Made by a program: the position numbers and the translations under genes. From contig NZ_LGDY01000138.1 of NCBI RefSeq assembly GCF_001279525.1, positions 1-64,000 on the forward strand: a stretch of 64,000 bases of DNA, written 5' to 3'. Within the stretch, counting starts at the first letter, position 1. Each line of letters opens with the position of its first letter. Under the pieces are notes generated by a model, which saw only the letters and a program-made list of their open reading frames with translations, had not been told where the DNA came from and ran no database searches. Source of the stretch: Nocardia sp. NRRL S-836 (GTDB taxonomy: Bacteria; Actinomycetota; Actinomycetes; Mycobacteriales; Pseudonocardiaceae). This document shows, piece by piece, positions 36,615 to 43,781 of this stretch.

Positions 36615-37115
36615 TCACGACACCGGCGCCGCCCAGTGCACGCGGACGCGGTGGGTGATCGGGTCGGGGTCGTCGGTGCGCACGAACTCCAGCCAGGGCC
36701 CGTCCGGCTCGGGCCGGACCGAGGCGAACCCGTCGCCGCTGCGCACCACCGGGTGCCCGGTCACCAGGGCCGCCGCGAGCGGATCGCGTGCGTCCACGAC
36801 GACGGCCGCGATCACGCCGGTGTACTCGGGCCGGGGTTCGAGGACGCAGAACTCGTTGCCCTGCGGGTCCCGCAGCACCACCCACGGCACGTCGCGCTGC
36901 CCGACGTCGGCGTGCTCCGCGCCCAGCTTCAGCGCCCGCGCCACGATGTCCGCCTGGTGTTCGGGTGAGGTCGAGGCCAGGTCGAGGTGCACCCGGTTCT
37001 TCTCGATCTTCGGCGCGTCGCTCCACACGAACGTCAGCTCGGCCTCGTCGCCCGCGAGCTCGGACCAGAACGCCGCCAGCGCGGGGGGATCTGCTGCGTC
37101 GAACGTGATTTCCAC
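36615..37115 (-). CDS. Glyoxalase-like (VOC) two-domain protein
   Basis: The 166-residue protein holds two halves of the glyoxalase-like fold: VEITFDAADPPALAAFWSEL with KNRVHLDLASTSPEHQ and WVVLRDPQGNEFCVLEP, then VVDARDPLAAALVTG with WLEFVRTDDP. The VHLDL histidine and EFCVLEP glutamate are the usual metal or ligand positions. Substrate unknown. GTG 37115 is chosen because TACCCT lies 7 nt upstream; the minus-strand frame is open to 38591 but is antisense to the PhoD gene there. Confidence 0.8.
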   Translation of the reverse strand: MEITFDAADPPALAAFWSELAGDEAELTFVWSDAPKIEKNRVHLDLASTSPEHQADIVARALKLGAEHADVGQRDVPWVVLRDPQGNEFCVLEPRPEYTGVIAAVVVDARDPLAAALVTGHPVVRSGDGFASVRPEPDGPWLEFVRTDDPDPITHRVRVHWAAPVS

Positions 37116-37122
37116 CCGTGCG

Positions 37123-37132
37123 AGGGTACTGT
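37123..37132. promoter_or_regulatory. Overlapping divergent -10 boxes
   Basis: AGGGTACTGT contains TACTGT for the + strand (7 nt before GTG 37140) and TACCCT for the minus strand (7 nt before GTG 37115). They share bases 37127-37128, so only one polymerase can open the site at a time. Confidence 0.55.
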
Positions 37133-37139
37133 CTCGCGC

Positions 37140-38705
37140 GTGACGAAGCTGGTGCTCGGACCACTCCTCAGGCACGTCAACGGATCCTCGGCCACGGTGT
37201 GGGTCGAGACGGACGCGGCGTGCGAGGTCACGATCGCCGGCCACACGGCGAAGACGTTCCAGGCGGGCACGCAGCATTACGCCCTCGTGCGCGTCGAAGA
37301 CCTGGGTCCCCGCACCGAGTACGACGTCCGGCTCGACGGCGAGCTCGTCTGGCCGGAGCCCGGCAGCCGGTTCCCGAAACCGGTCATCCGCACCGGCGAG
37401 GTGCGCCGCATCGCGTTCGGTTCCTGCCGCGCCGCCCCGGACCAGCCACTCGGCCCCGACGCCCTCGACGCCTTCGCGCAACGGCTGATGGGCCAGCCGG
37501 AAGAGGAGTGGCCGCAGGCGTTGCTCCTGCTGGGAGACCAGGTCTACGCCGACGAACCCACCGAGGGCACCAAGCGGTGGCTGCGCGAACACCGCCGCGG
37601 CACCGAGGAACCCGACGGCGAGGTCGTGCACTTCTCCGAGTACGCGCGCCTCTACCACGAGACCTGGGGCGACCCGGAGATCCGCTGGCTGCTGTCGGTC
37701 GTCCCCTCGTCGATGATCTTCGACGACCACGACGTGCGCGACGACTGGAACACCTCCGCGGCCTGGAAGCGGGAGATGCGGGACAAGCCGTGGTGGCGCG
37801 ACCGCATCCGCGGCGCGCTCGCGTCGTACTGGGTGTACCAGCACATCGGCAACCTCAGCCCCGCCGAGCTCGCCGCGGATTCCTTGTACGCCAAGGTGAT
37901 CGCTCAGGGCACCGACGTGCTGCCGATGTTGGAGGAGTTCGCCGAGCAGGCCGACGAGGAGAACGAGGGCCGCAAGTCCACGCGGTGGAGCTACCGCCGC
38001 GACTTCGGCCGCGCCCGCCTGCTGATGATCGACACGCGCTGCGGCCGCATCCTGGAGGACGACCGGCGGCAGATGGTGAGCGACGCCGAGTTCGAGTGGC
38101 TCGAACGCAACTGCGACGGTGACTTCGACCACCTGCTGATCGGGTCGTCGCTGCCGTGGCTGATGCCGCACGCGCTCAGCCACTTCCAGTCCATCAACGA
38201 GGTCGGCGCGCGCAAACCCGGCTGGCAGGGCCGCGCGGCCGAGAAGGTCCGCCAGGTGCTCGACCTGGAGCACTGGCCCGCGTTCCGCGAGTCGTTCGAC
38301 CGGCTCACCCGGATGATCCAGAAGGCCGCGGACGGCGGCACCGCCACCGTGAGCGTGCTCTCCGGCGACGTCCACCACAGCTACGTCGCCGAAGCCGACT
38401 TCCCCCAGCCCACCGGAGCGACCGTCACGCAGCTCGTGTGCTCGCCCGTGCACAACGAGGCGCCCAAGGTGCTGCGCCCCGCGTTCCGGCTGTCGTGGTC
38501 CCGCGCCGCCGGCTGGGTGTTCCGCCGTCTCGCCACGCTCGCCGGTGTGCCGCAAGACCTCGTGCGGTGGCGCAAGACCACCGGCCCGCACTTCGGGAAC
38601 TCCGTGGCACTGCTGGACTTCGACGGCCGCCGCGCCCGTTACCGGCTGCTGTCGGCAACGGGCGAGGAGACCGCCTCGGTGTCACTTGGTCGCGAGCCGC
38701 AGTAG
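37140..38705 (+). CDS. PhoD-like alkaline phosphatase family protein, no signal peptide
   Basis: The 521-residue metallophosphatase has an N-terminal fibronectin-like strand region and the PhoD core: IAFGSCRAAPDQP, LLLLGDQVYADEP, SMIFDDHDVRDDWN, SVLSGDVHHSYVAEAD. These are the metal-binding residues of the PhoD family. Most PhoD enzymes leave by the Tat route; here the protein starts VTKLVLGPLLRHV with no twin arginine or hydrophobic stretch, so it appears cytoplasmic. Its substrate is unknown. GTG 37140 is leaderless-spaced. The 3' end overlaps the convergent mycothiol-type gene by 24 bp. Confidence 0.86.
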   Translation: MTKLVLGPLLRHVNGSSATVWVETDAACEVTIAGHTAKTFQAGTQHYALVRVEDLGPRTEYDVRLDGELVWPEPGSRFPKPVIRTGEVRRIAFGSCRAAPDQPLGPDALDAFAQRLMGQPEEEWPQALLLLGDQVYADEPTEGTKRWLREHRRGTEEPDGEVVHFSEYARLYHETWGDPEIRWLLSVVPSSMIFDDHDVRDDWNTSAAWKREMRDKPWWRDRIRGALASYWVYQHIGNLSPAELAADSLYAKVIAQGTDVLPMLEEFAEQADEENEGRKSTRWSYRRDFGRARLLMIDTRCGRILEDDRRQMVSDAEFEWLERNCDGDFDHLLIGSSLPWLMPHALSHFQSINEVGARKPGWQGRAAEKVRQVLDLEHWPAFRESFDRLTRMIQKAADGGTATVSVLSGDVHHSYVAEADFPQPTGATVTQLVCSPVHNEAPKVLRPAFRLSWSRAAGWVFRRLATLAGVPQDLVRWRKTTGPHFGNSVALLDFDGRRARYRLLSATGEETASVSLGREPQ

Positions 38706-39419
38706 CGCCCACAGCTGCGCGATGGCGTCGTGGTCGCCGTAGACCTCGATCATCCGGTCGGGCAGGCGGCCCCACAGCCAGCGGTACATCGTCATCGGGT
38801 CCGCCGTCACCAGTGCGTCGGCGTGCTCGGCGTCCTCCGGTTCGACCCGCCACGCCGACGCGCCCTGCGGACCGCACCGCGTGAGCCACATGTGGTCCTG
38901 GACGCGCACGGCGACCACCTCGTCGCGTGAGCCCCGCACGCCGAGCGTGTCCAGCTTGTGCCCCAGCCACAACGTGAGCACCTCGTCGACGCCGTCGAGC
39001 GCGACCTCGTCGTCGACCGGACCGGCGTCCATGCCCGCGGCGCCCTGGACGTCCATGCGGTGCACCGTGGTCTCGTGCGCGAGCCGGCGCCGCCAGAAAC
39101 CGTAGTTCCGCTGCTCCGGCCACCACGTCGCGCACGGCTCGTCCTCGTCGTGCGCGGCGAGCTGCTCGACCACGGCCTCGGCGGCCGACCGCGTGAACTC
39201 CAGCAGGTCCTGCCCGTCCGCGGGGTAGCGCTGCCAGTCCCGCGGTTCCTCCCCGAGCCGGAGGTACTCCAGCGTCCAGTGGTAGCCGCTGCCGACGTGC
39301 CGCACGGTCTCGCCCAGGTTGAGGCCGGGGCAGGCGGGCACGCCCTTGTGCGGTGGCTGGCCGAGTGCGGACATGACGAGCAGGTCGGCCTCACGCCGCA
39401 ACACCTCCAGAGCGTTCAC
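38682..39419 (-). CDS. Mycothiol-dependent maleylpyruvate isomerase/DinB-fold family protein
   Basis: The 245-residue protein matches the actinobacterial family with an N-terminal DinB-like four-helix metal-binding domain (GLNLGETVRHVGSGYHWTLE, RRRLAHETTVHRMDVQGAAG with three His) and a C-terminal SCP2-like half (DALVTADPMTMYRWLWGRL). Relatives use mycothiol to isomerise or conjugate substrates. The substrate here is not known. GTG 39419 has GAGGG upstream and overlaps the end of the HEPN gene by 4 bp, so both lie in one operon behind the LexA box at 39927. Confidence 0.85.
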   Translation of the reverse strand: MNALEVLRREADLLVMSALGQPPHKGVPACPGLNLGETVRHVGSGYHWTLEYLRLGEEPRDWQRYPADGQDLLEFTRSAAEAVVEQLAAHDEDEPCATWWPEQRNYGFWRRRLAHETTVHRMDVQGAAGMDAGPVDDEVALDGVDEVLTLWLGHKLDTLGVRGSRDEVVAVRVQDHMWLTRCGPQGASAWRVEPEDAEHADALVTADPMTMYRWLWGRLPDRMIEVYGDHDAIAQLWALLRLATK

Positions 39420-39820
39420 CGCCTGCCCTCGTTCATCACGTGGCCAACCAGGCCGACGAACTGCCCGGCCTGCCGCACCAGGTCGTCGGCGGTGCGCGCG
39501 GTGACGTGCCGGGTGATGCCCGCGAGCACGGCGGCACGCGTCGAGGACCACTCCGCGAAGAACGCGGCCCACTCCCGCATCTCGGGTGCGATCGCGGCGA
39601 GCAGCACCCACGCGCTGGTCGGCCTGGACCGGCCGCGGTGCGGCCGTCCGCGTAATGCGAGCACCGCCGCTGCGGCGCGCAACGCCGCCAGGTACGCGAC
39701 GGCGAACCGTTCCGGTGGTTCGGGTGTGCGTTCCGCCTCGGCGAGCGAGTCGCGTGCCTGCTGCAGCAACGCGAGCGCTGAAGCGGGGGGCAAGGGGATC
39801 GGGAAGGCGGGTGCTGACAT
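39416..39820 (-). CDS. SAV_6107-family HEPN domain protein
   Basis: The 134-residue all-alpha protein has ALALLQQARDSLAEAER, AVAYLAALRAAAAVLALRG and WVLLAAIAPEMREWAAFFAE, then a final helix DDLVRQAGQFVGLV. It fits the SAV_6107-like HEPN family, small helical proteins of actinobacteria; HEPN domains are often ribonucleases or nucleotidyltransferase partners. ATG 39820 with AGGAGG 6 nt upstream is decisive; the frame opens at 39934 inside the LexA box. The leader holds a 13-bp hairpin. Confidence 0.82.
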   Translation of the reverse strand: MSAPAFPIPLPPASALALLQQARDSLAEAERTPEPPERFAVAYLAALRAAAAVLALRGRPHRGRSRPTSAWVLLAAIAPEMREWAAFFAEWSSTRAAVLAGITRHVTARTADDLVRQAGQFVGLVGHVMNEGRR

Positions 39821-39879
39821 CTCGGCCTCCTCGTGGCGTCGGTGAACGACGTCTCCGCCGAGGGGAAGCCGGCGGCTCT

Positions 39880-39912
39880 CGGAGGTGGGGTGCTTCCCCC
39901 ACCCCACCTCCG
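39880..39912 (-). other. 13-bp hairpin in the leader of the HEPN operon
   Basis: CGGAGGTGGGGTG (39880-39892) pairs with CACCCCACCTCCG (39900-39912) around 7 nt. It lies between the promoter/LexA site and the HEPN start, about 60 nt before the ATG. No U tract follows, so it may act as a translation or stability element. Confidence 0.55.
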
Positions 39913-39926
39913 AGGCATGGTGAGAC

Positions 39927-39942
39927 TCGAACACATGTTCGA
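39927..39942. promoter_or_regulatory. LexA (SOS) box of the HEPN operon
   Basis: TCGAACACATGTTCGA is a perfect TCGAAC-N4-GTTCGA palindrome, the actinobacterial LexA consensus. On the minus strand a promoter TTGAGG-N18-TACGCT (-10 at 39952-39957) places transcription start about 3-5 nt before the box, so LexA would block initiation. The recA box at 51826 is the same sequence with two changes. Confidence 0.8.
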
Positions 39943-40024
39943 GCCCTCGTCAGCGTAGCTCCCGGTTGATGGATTCCTCAACCCGGCCCACCACGTGGGG
40001 GGCGGCTCGTGGTCTGATGGTGTG

Positions 40025-40525
40025 GTGAGTGCTGTGGAAACCCCTGCGGAGCACCCCGGGATCCGCAAAGTCGCGGAGGCACTGCCTCCCGCCACCGCGG
40101 CGCGCATCGTCGTGCTGTCCGACGCGGTGCGCACAGCGGCCGCCGCGGCCGAGGCGGTGGGCGTGCCGGTCGGCGCGATCGCGAACAGCCTGCTGTTCGC
40201 CGCGGTCCGCGACGGCGTGGCGACCCCGTTGCTGGTGCTGACCTCCGGCGCGCACCGGGCGGACACCTCGCAGGTGGCCGCGCTGGTGGGCGCGGACGCG
40301 GTCAAGCGCGCCGACCCCGACTTCGTGCGCGAGCACACCGGCCAGGTGATCGGCGGCGTGTCCCCGGTGGGGCACCCGGCGCCGATCGAGACCCTGGTCG
40401 ACGAGACGTTGGCCGGGTACGAGGTGATCTGGGCCGCCGCGGGGCACCCTCGTGCCGTGTACCCCACGACCTTCGCAGACCTGGTGGCCCTGACCGGCGG
40501 ACGCGTGGCGGCGGTGGCGGGATGA
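40025..40525 (+). CDS. YbaK/EbsC-family aminoacyl-tRNA deacylase
   Basis: The 166-residue protein has the YbaK fold signatures: VGAIANSLLFA (equal to the conserved QI-K-SL strand), VLTSGAHRADT, and the GGVSPVGHPAPIETLVDETL loop. This family clears mischarged tRNA (Cys-tRNA-Pro and others). The catalytic-type Lys after IAN is replaced by Ser/Leu as in many actinobacterial members, so activity is inferred. GTG 40025 or 40022 is the start; the frame opens at 39995. The stop overlaps the next ATG (ATGA). Confidence 0.85.
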   Translation: MSAVETPAEHPGIRKVAEALPPATAARIVVLSDAVRTAAAAAEAVGVPVGAIANSLLFAAVRDGVATPLLVLTSGAHRADTSQVAALVGADAVKRADPDFVREHTGQVIGGVSPVGHPAPIETLVDETLAGYEVIWAAAGHPRAVYPTTFADLVALTGGRVAAVAG

Positions 40526-41085
40526 CCGCGTCACCACGCCTGGAGCGCATCGTCGAGCTGAGTGCCGCCGAGCTGAACGTGCGGCTGGGCGAGGCGCTCG
40601 AGCTGTACGTGACCGCGATGAACTACCCGTCCGGCACCGTCGAGCAGCGCGCTCCGATGTGGCTCGCGCACATGATGCGCGAGGACTGGCGCTGCGTGGT
40701 GGCGGTGGGGGAGCACGATGAGCTCGTCGGCATCGGCTACGGCTATCGCGGCGCCGCCGGGCAGTGGTGGCACGAACAGGTGCGCCGCGGCCTCATGGCC
40801 GTCGCGTCGCCCACCGTCGTCGACGACTGGCTCGAGGACTACTTCGAGCTCACCGAACTGCACGTGCTGCCGCGTGCCCAGGGCCGCGGCCTCGGCGAGG
40901 ACCTGCTGCGCAGGCTGCTGGAGGGCGTTCGCTCCTCCCGCGTGCTGCTGTCCACGCCCGAGGGCCCGAGCAAGGCGTGGAAGCTGTACCGGCGCGTCGG
41001 GTTCCAGGACGTGCTGCGGCACTACCAGTTCACCGGCGACCCGCGCCCGTTCGCCGTGCTCGGCCGGATCCTGCCGCTGAGCTAG
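40522..41085 (+). CDS. GNAT-family N-acetyltransferase (Rv2170-like)
   Basis: The 187-residue protein has the acetyl-CoA loop ELHVLPRAQGRGLGEDLLRR and C-terminal KLYRRVGFQDVLRHYQF, standard GNAT motifs A and B. VVAVGEHDELVGIGYGY is the preceding strand. Position relative to metF-lppM matches Rv2170. Substrate unknown. It is coupled to ybaK by a 4-bp overlap. Confidence 0.87.
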   Translation: MTASPRLERIVELSAAELNVRLGEALELYVTAMNYPSGTVEQRAPMWLAHMMREDWRCVVAVGEHDELVGIGYGYRGAAGQWWHEQVRRGLMAVASPTVVDDWLEDYFELTELHVLPRAQGRGLGEDLLRRLLEGVRSSRVLLSTPEGPSKAWKLYRRVGFQDVLRHYQFTGDPRPFAVLGRILPLS

Positions 41086-41170
41086 CTCCGACTTCCTCCT
41101 GGCCCGCAGCGCACCCGCGCGTTGCGGGCCGGTTGTGCTTTGCGCTGTTGCGCTCGTCTCTGCCCCGACC

Positions 41171-41197
41171 TACCCTCACCAATATGCAATATATTGG
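41171..41197 (+). promoter_or_regulatory. Leaderless promoter and CCAATAT operator of the GntR gene
   Basis: TACCCT (41171-41176) lies 7 nt before ATG 41184. CCAATAT (41179-41185) and ATATTGG (41191-41197) are perfect inverted arms around 5 nt and straddle the start codon. A GntR dimer bound there would shut its own operon. Confidence 0.6.
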
Positions 41198-41813
41198 ATA
41201 TGGGTCGCTGAAGGAGCGAGCTGCCGCGGAGATCAGATCGGCGATCGTGCGCGGCGACCTCGAACCGGGCACCGCCATCAAGGACGTCGAGCTGGCCCAG
41301 CAGCTCGGCCTCTCCCGCACCCCGGTGCGCGAGGCGCTGGCGACGCTCACCGACGAGGGCCTCGTCGAGACCAAGCCACACGCCTACACCCGCGTCACCG
41401 CACTGGAAGCAGAACCCGTGCTGGACGCCCTCGTCGTCGTGCGGTCGATGCACGCCCTCGCCGCCGGCCTCGCCGTCCCCAAGATGACCGATGACGACTT
41501 CGCCGCGATGCGCTCCGCCAACAAGGCCTTCAAGAACGCCCTCGACGCCAACGACGCCATAGCCGCCCTCACCGCCGACGACGAGTTCCACGCCGTCGCC
41601 GTCCACCGCTGCGCCAACTTCGCGATCGCCGCCACCATCGACCGCTTCACCCCACTCGTCCGCCGCGCCGAGCACAGCCGCTTCTCGTCCCCCAACGCCC
41701 GCCACTCGGTGACGCAACACCAGCAGATCATCGAGGCCTGCGAACGACGCGAGAACACGCAGGCCGCTCTCCTCGTGGACGACAACTGGAGCACCCTCCT
41801 GGAGGAACTGTGA
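41184..41813 (+). CDS. GntR-family (FCD type) regulator of the ACC deaminase gene
   Basis: The 209-residue regulator has a GntR winged helix at about 8-70 ([34 protein letters not shown]) and a helical FCD effector domain with [14 protein letters not shown] and [12 protein letters not shown] metal-ligand His residues. It probably senses a carboxylate or amino acid related to ACC. The GTG of acdS overlaps its stop, so they are co-translated. An operator-like repeat overlaps its own start. Confidence 0.88.
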   Translation: MQYIGYGSLKERAAAEIRSAIVRGDLEPGTAIKDVELAQQLGLSRTPVREALATLTDEGLVETKPHAYTRVTALEAEPVLDALVVVRSMHALAAGLAVPKMTDDDFAAMRSANKAFKNALDANDAIAALTADDEFHAVAVHRCANFAIAATIDRFTPLVRRAEHSRFSSPNARHSVTQHQQIIEACERRENTQAALLVDDNWSTLLEEL

Positions 41814-42796
41814 ACAGGTACCCGCTGCTCTTCGGCCCGTCCCCGATCCACCGCCTGGACCGCCTGACCACCCACCTCGGCGGCGCCGCCATCTGGGCCA
41901 AACGCGAGGACTGCAACTCCGGCCTCGCCTACGGCGGCAACAAAACCCGCAAACTCGAATACCTCGTCGCCGACGCCATCGCCACCGGCTGCGACACCCT
42001 CGTCTCCATCGGCGGCATCCAGTCCAACCACACCCGCCAGGTAGCCGCCGCAGCCGCCCGCGCCGGCCTGAAAGCCGTGCTGGTGCAGGAAAGCTGGGTC
42101 GACTGGACCGACACCGGCCACGACCGCGTGGGCAACATCCTGCTGAGCCGCATGATGGGCGCCGACGTCCGCCTGGTGAGCGCCGAGTTCGGCATCGGCA
42201 TCAAACCCGCCTGGGAACAGGCCATCGCCGACGTCCGCGCCGCCGGCGGCACCCCCTACCCGATCCCCGCAGGCGCCTCCGACCACCCCTTGGGCGGCAT
42301 GGGCTTCGCAACCTGGGCCGACGAGGTCCGCCAGCAAGAAGCCCAGCTCGGCATCTTCTTCGACACCATCATCGTCTGCTCCGTCACCGGCAGCACCCAG
42401 GCCGGCATGGTCGCCGGCTTCGCAGGCGACCCCCACCGCCGCGTCCTCGGCATCGACGCCTCCGCCAAACCCGCGGAAACCCTCGCCCAGATCACCCGCA
42501 TCGCCCACAACACCGCCAAGCTCCGCAACACCACGGTGTCCGAAGAGGACATCCTCCTCGACGACCGCTTCCACGCAGGCGTCTACGGCCTCCCCGACGA
42601 CACCACCCTCGACGCCATGCGCCTCGGCGCCCAGCTCGAAGGCATGATCACCGACCCCGTCTACGAGGGGAAGTCCCTGGCCGGCCTCATCCACCTCGTG
42701 ACCTCCGGCGAGATCGACCGCAACTCCACGGTCCTCTACGCCCACCTCGGCGGCCAGCCCGCGCTCAACGCCTACAGCTCCCTCTTCCCAGCCTGA
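41810..42796 (+). CDS. acdS: 1-aminocyclopropane-1-carboxylate deaminase
   Basis: The 328-residue PLP enzyme splits ACC, the ethylene precursor of plants, into 2-oxobutyrate and ammonia. The match is close: [20 protein letters not shown] with PLP lysine K45, [15 protein letters not shown] with S72, and [12 protein letters not shown] binding phosphate. E286 (DPVYEGKS) and L313 (YAHLGG) are the two residues that separate true ACC deaminases from D-cysteine desulfhydrases, which lack them. It lies in an operon with its GntR regulator and suggests life near plant roots. Confidence 0.92.
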   Translation: MNRYPLLFGPSPIHRLDRLTTHLGGAAIWAKREDCNSGLAYGGNKTRKLEYLVADAIATGCDTLVSIGGIQSNHTRQVAAAAARAGLKAVLVQESWVDWTDTGHDRVGNILLSRMMGADVRLVSAEFGIGIKPAWEQAIADVRAAGGTPYPIPAGASDHPLGGMGFATWADEVRQQEAQLGIFFDTIIVCSVTGSTQAGMVAGFAGDPHRRVLGIDASAKPAETLAQITRIAHNTAKLRNTTVSEEDILLDDRFHAGVYGLPDDTTLDAMRLGAQLEGMITDPVYEGKSLAGLIHLVTSGEIDRNSTVLYAHLGGQPALNAYSSLFPA

Positions 42797-43781
42797 CCTC
42801 CGTTCCGACCTGGCTTTGTTCTGGCTTCGTTCGGAGCCTGATCCCATTCCGGCCTGGCTTTGTTCTGGACCCGACTTCGGTCTCGGCCTGGCGTCCTCAC
42901 GTTCACTCGACCGGGTGAAGCTTGTCCGGATCTGTCCGGGCCGTCGTCTTGTCTTCTGTGCAACCAGAACCACGTCCGGATCCGGCAGTTCACGCGCCCG
43001 CAATGAGGAGGAACGCGGGGGTGCGGCCAGGCATTCGATTTCGCGGCTGCCGCACCTCGGCTTCGACGTGGCCTGGCACCTTGGGCACGGAAGTGGGTAC
43101 GCGGAGGATTCGGCTGCCACGGATTCGGCGGACGCTGCGGAGCGGGTTCGTGGCGACGTTTGCGATGTGTCGGCACGAGCCAGTGTCGGTTGTGGACATC
43201 GGGATCGTGTTGGGAAGGGTGGTGTGGCACGGCGGTTCGGGCGAGCTGGGCCTTGCTACCAGCCCGCTTCGCCAGCCGAGCCGGCCTTGTCGATCACCTG
43301 GTCCACGATCCGGCCCGGCCCAACCCGGCATGCGGCCCCGGCTTGGGACCCGGCTTCAGCCCCGGAGCCGTCCCTGCCCCCTACCCTCTGCATCCGGCCC
43401 CTTGCCCCCTGCCCTTGCCCTCTGCCCGGCCTGGGCTTCGCCTCGGTCTCAGCTTCAGTCTCGTTCGCAGCCTGGTCCCGTCTCCAGCCGGTTTCCGAGC
43501 CCAGTTCTGGTACCAGGCGCAGTCCGGTACCCGGCCTCAGCTGAGAACCTGGCTCCAGGTTTCGTCTGCGGTCGGCATTTCCGCGCATCGTGTTGATCAC
43601 CCGTGATGCGTCGGGTTGACCGCGATGTATGGGCGACAACGGCTTGATCGATGACCAGGCCCGGTTCGGCAGCTCGCCCCGAAACCCGCCACACCCGCGC
43701 CATGCACCGGCAGGTGGTCCGATTCGCGAAACCAGCGGGCGACCGGAATCCACCGCTGGCGCCACGCCGAAGGGCCTGCGG
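42797..43781. other. 1-kb gene-free region, pyrimidine-rich with short repeats
   Basis: No supported gene is seen. Open frames on both strands translate to Pro/Ser/Arg-rich sequence without motifs. CCTGGCTTTGTTCTGG occurs at about 42809 and 42853, and CCGGCTT/CCGGCCT units recur to 43560. The + strand is clearly richer in C and T than in A and G between 43290 and 43560. It separates acdS from the 3' end of lhr on the opposite strand; no terminator hairpin was found. Confidence 0.55.

Noticed and set aside
42816-43606. Overlapping frames of 150-240 codons after acdS
   Set aside because: Pro/Ser/Arg-rich with no conserved pattern, in a strand-biased repeat stretch; no start has a ribosome site or a convincing -10 box.
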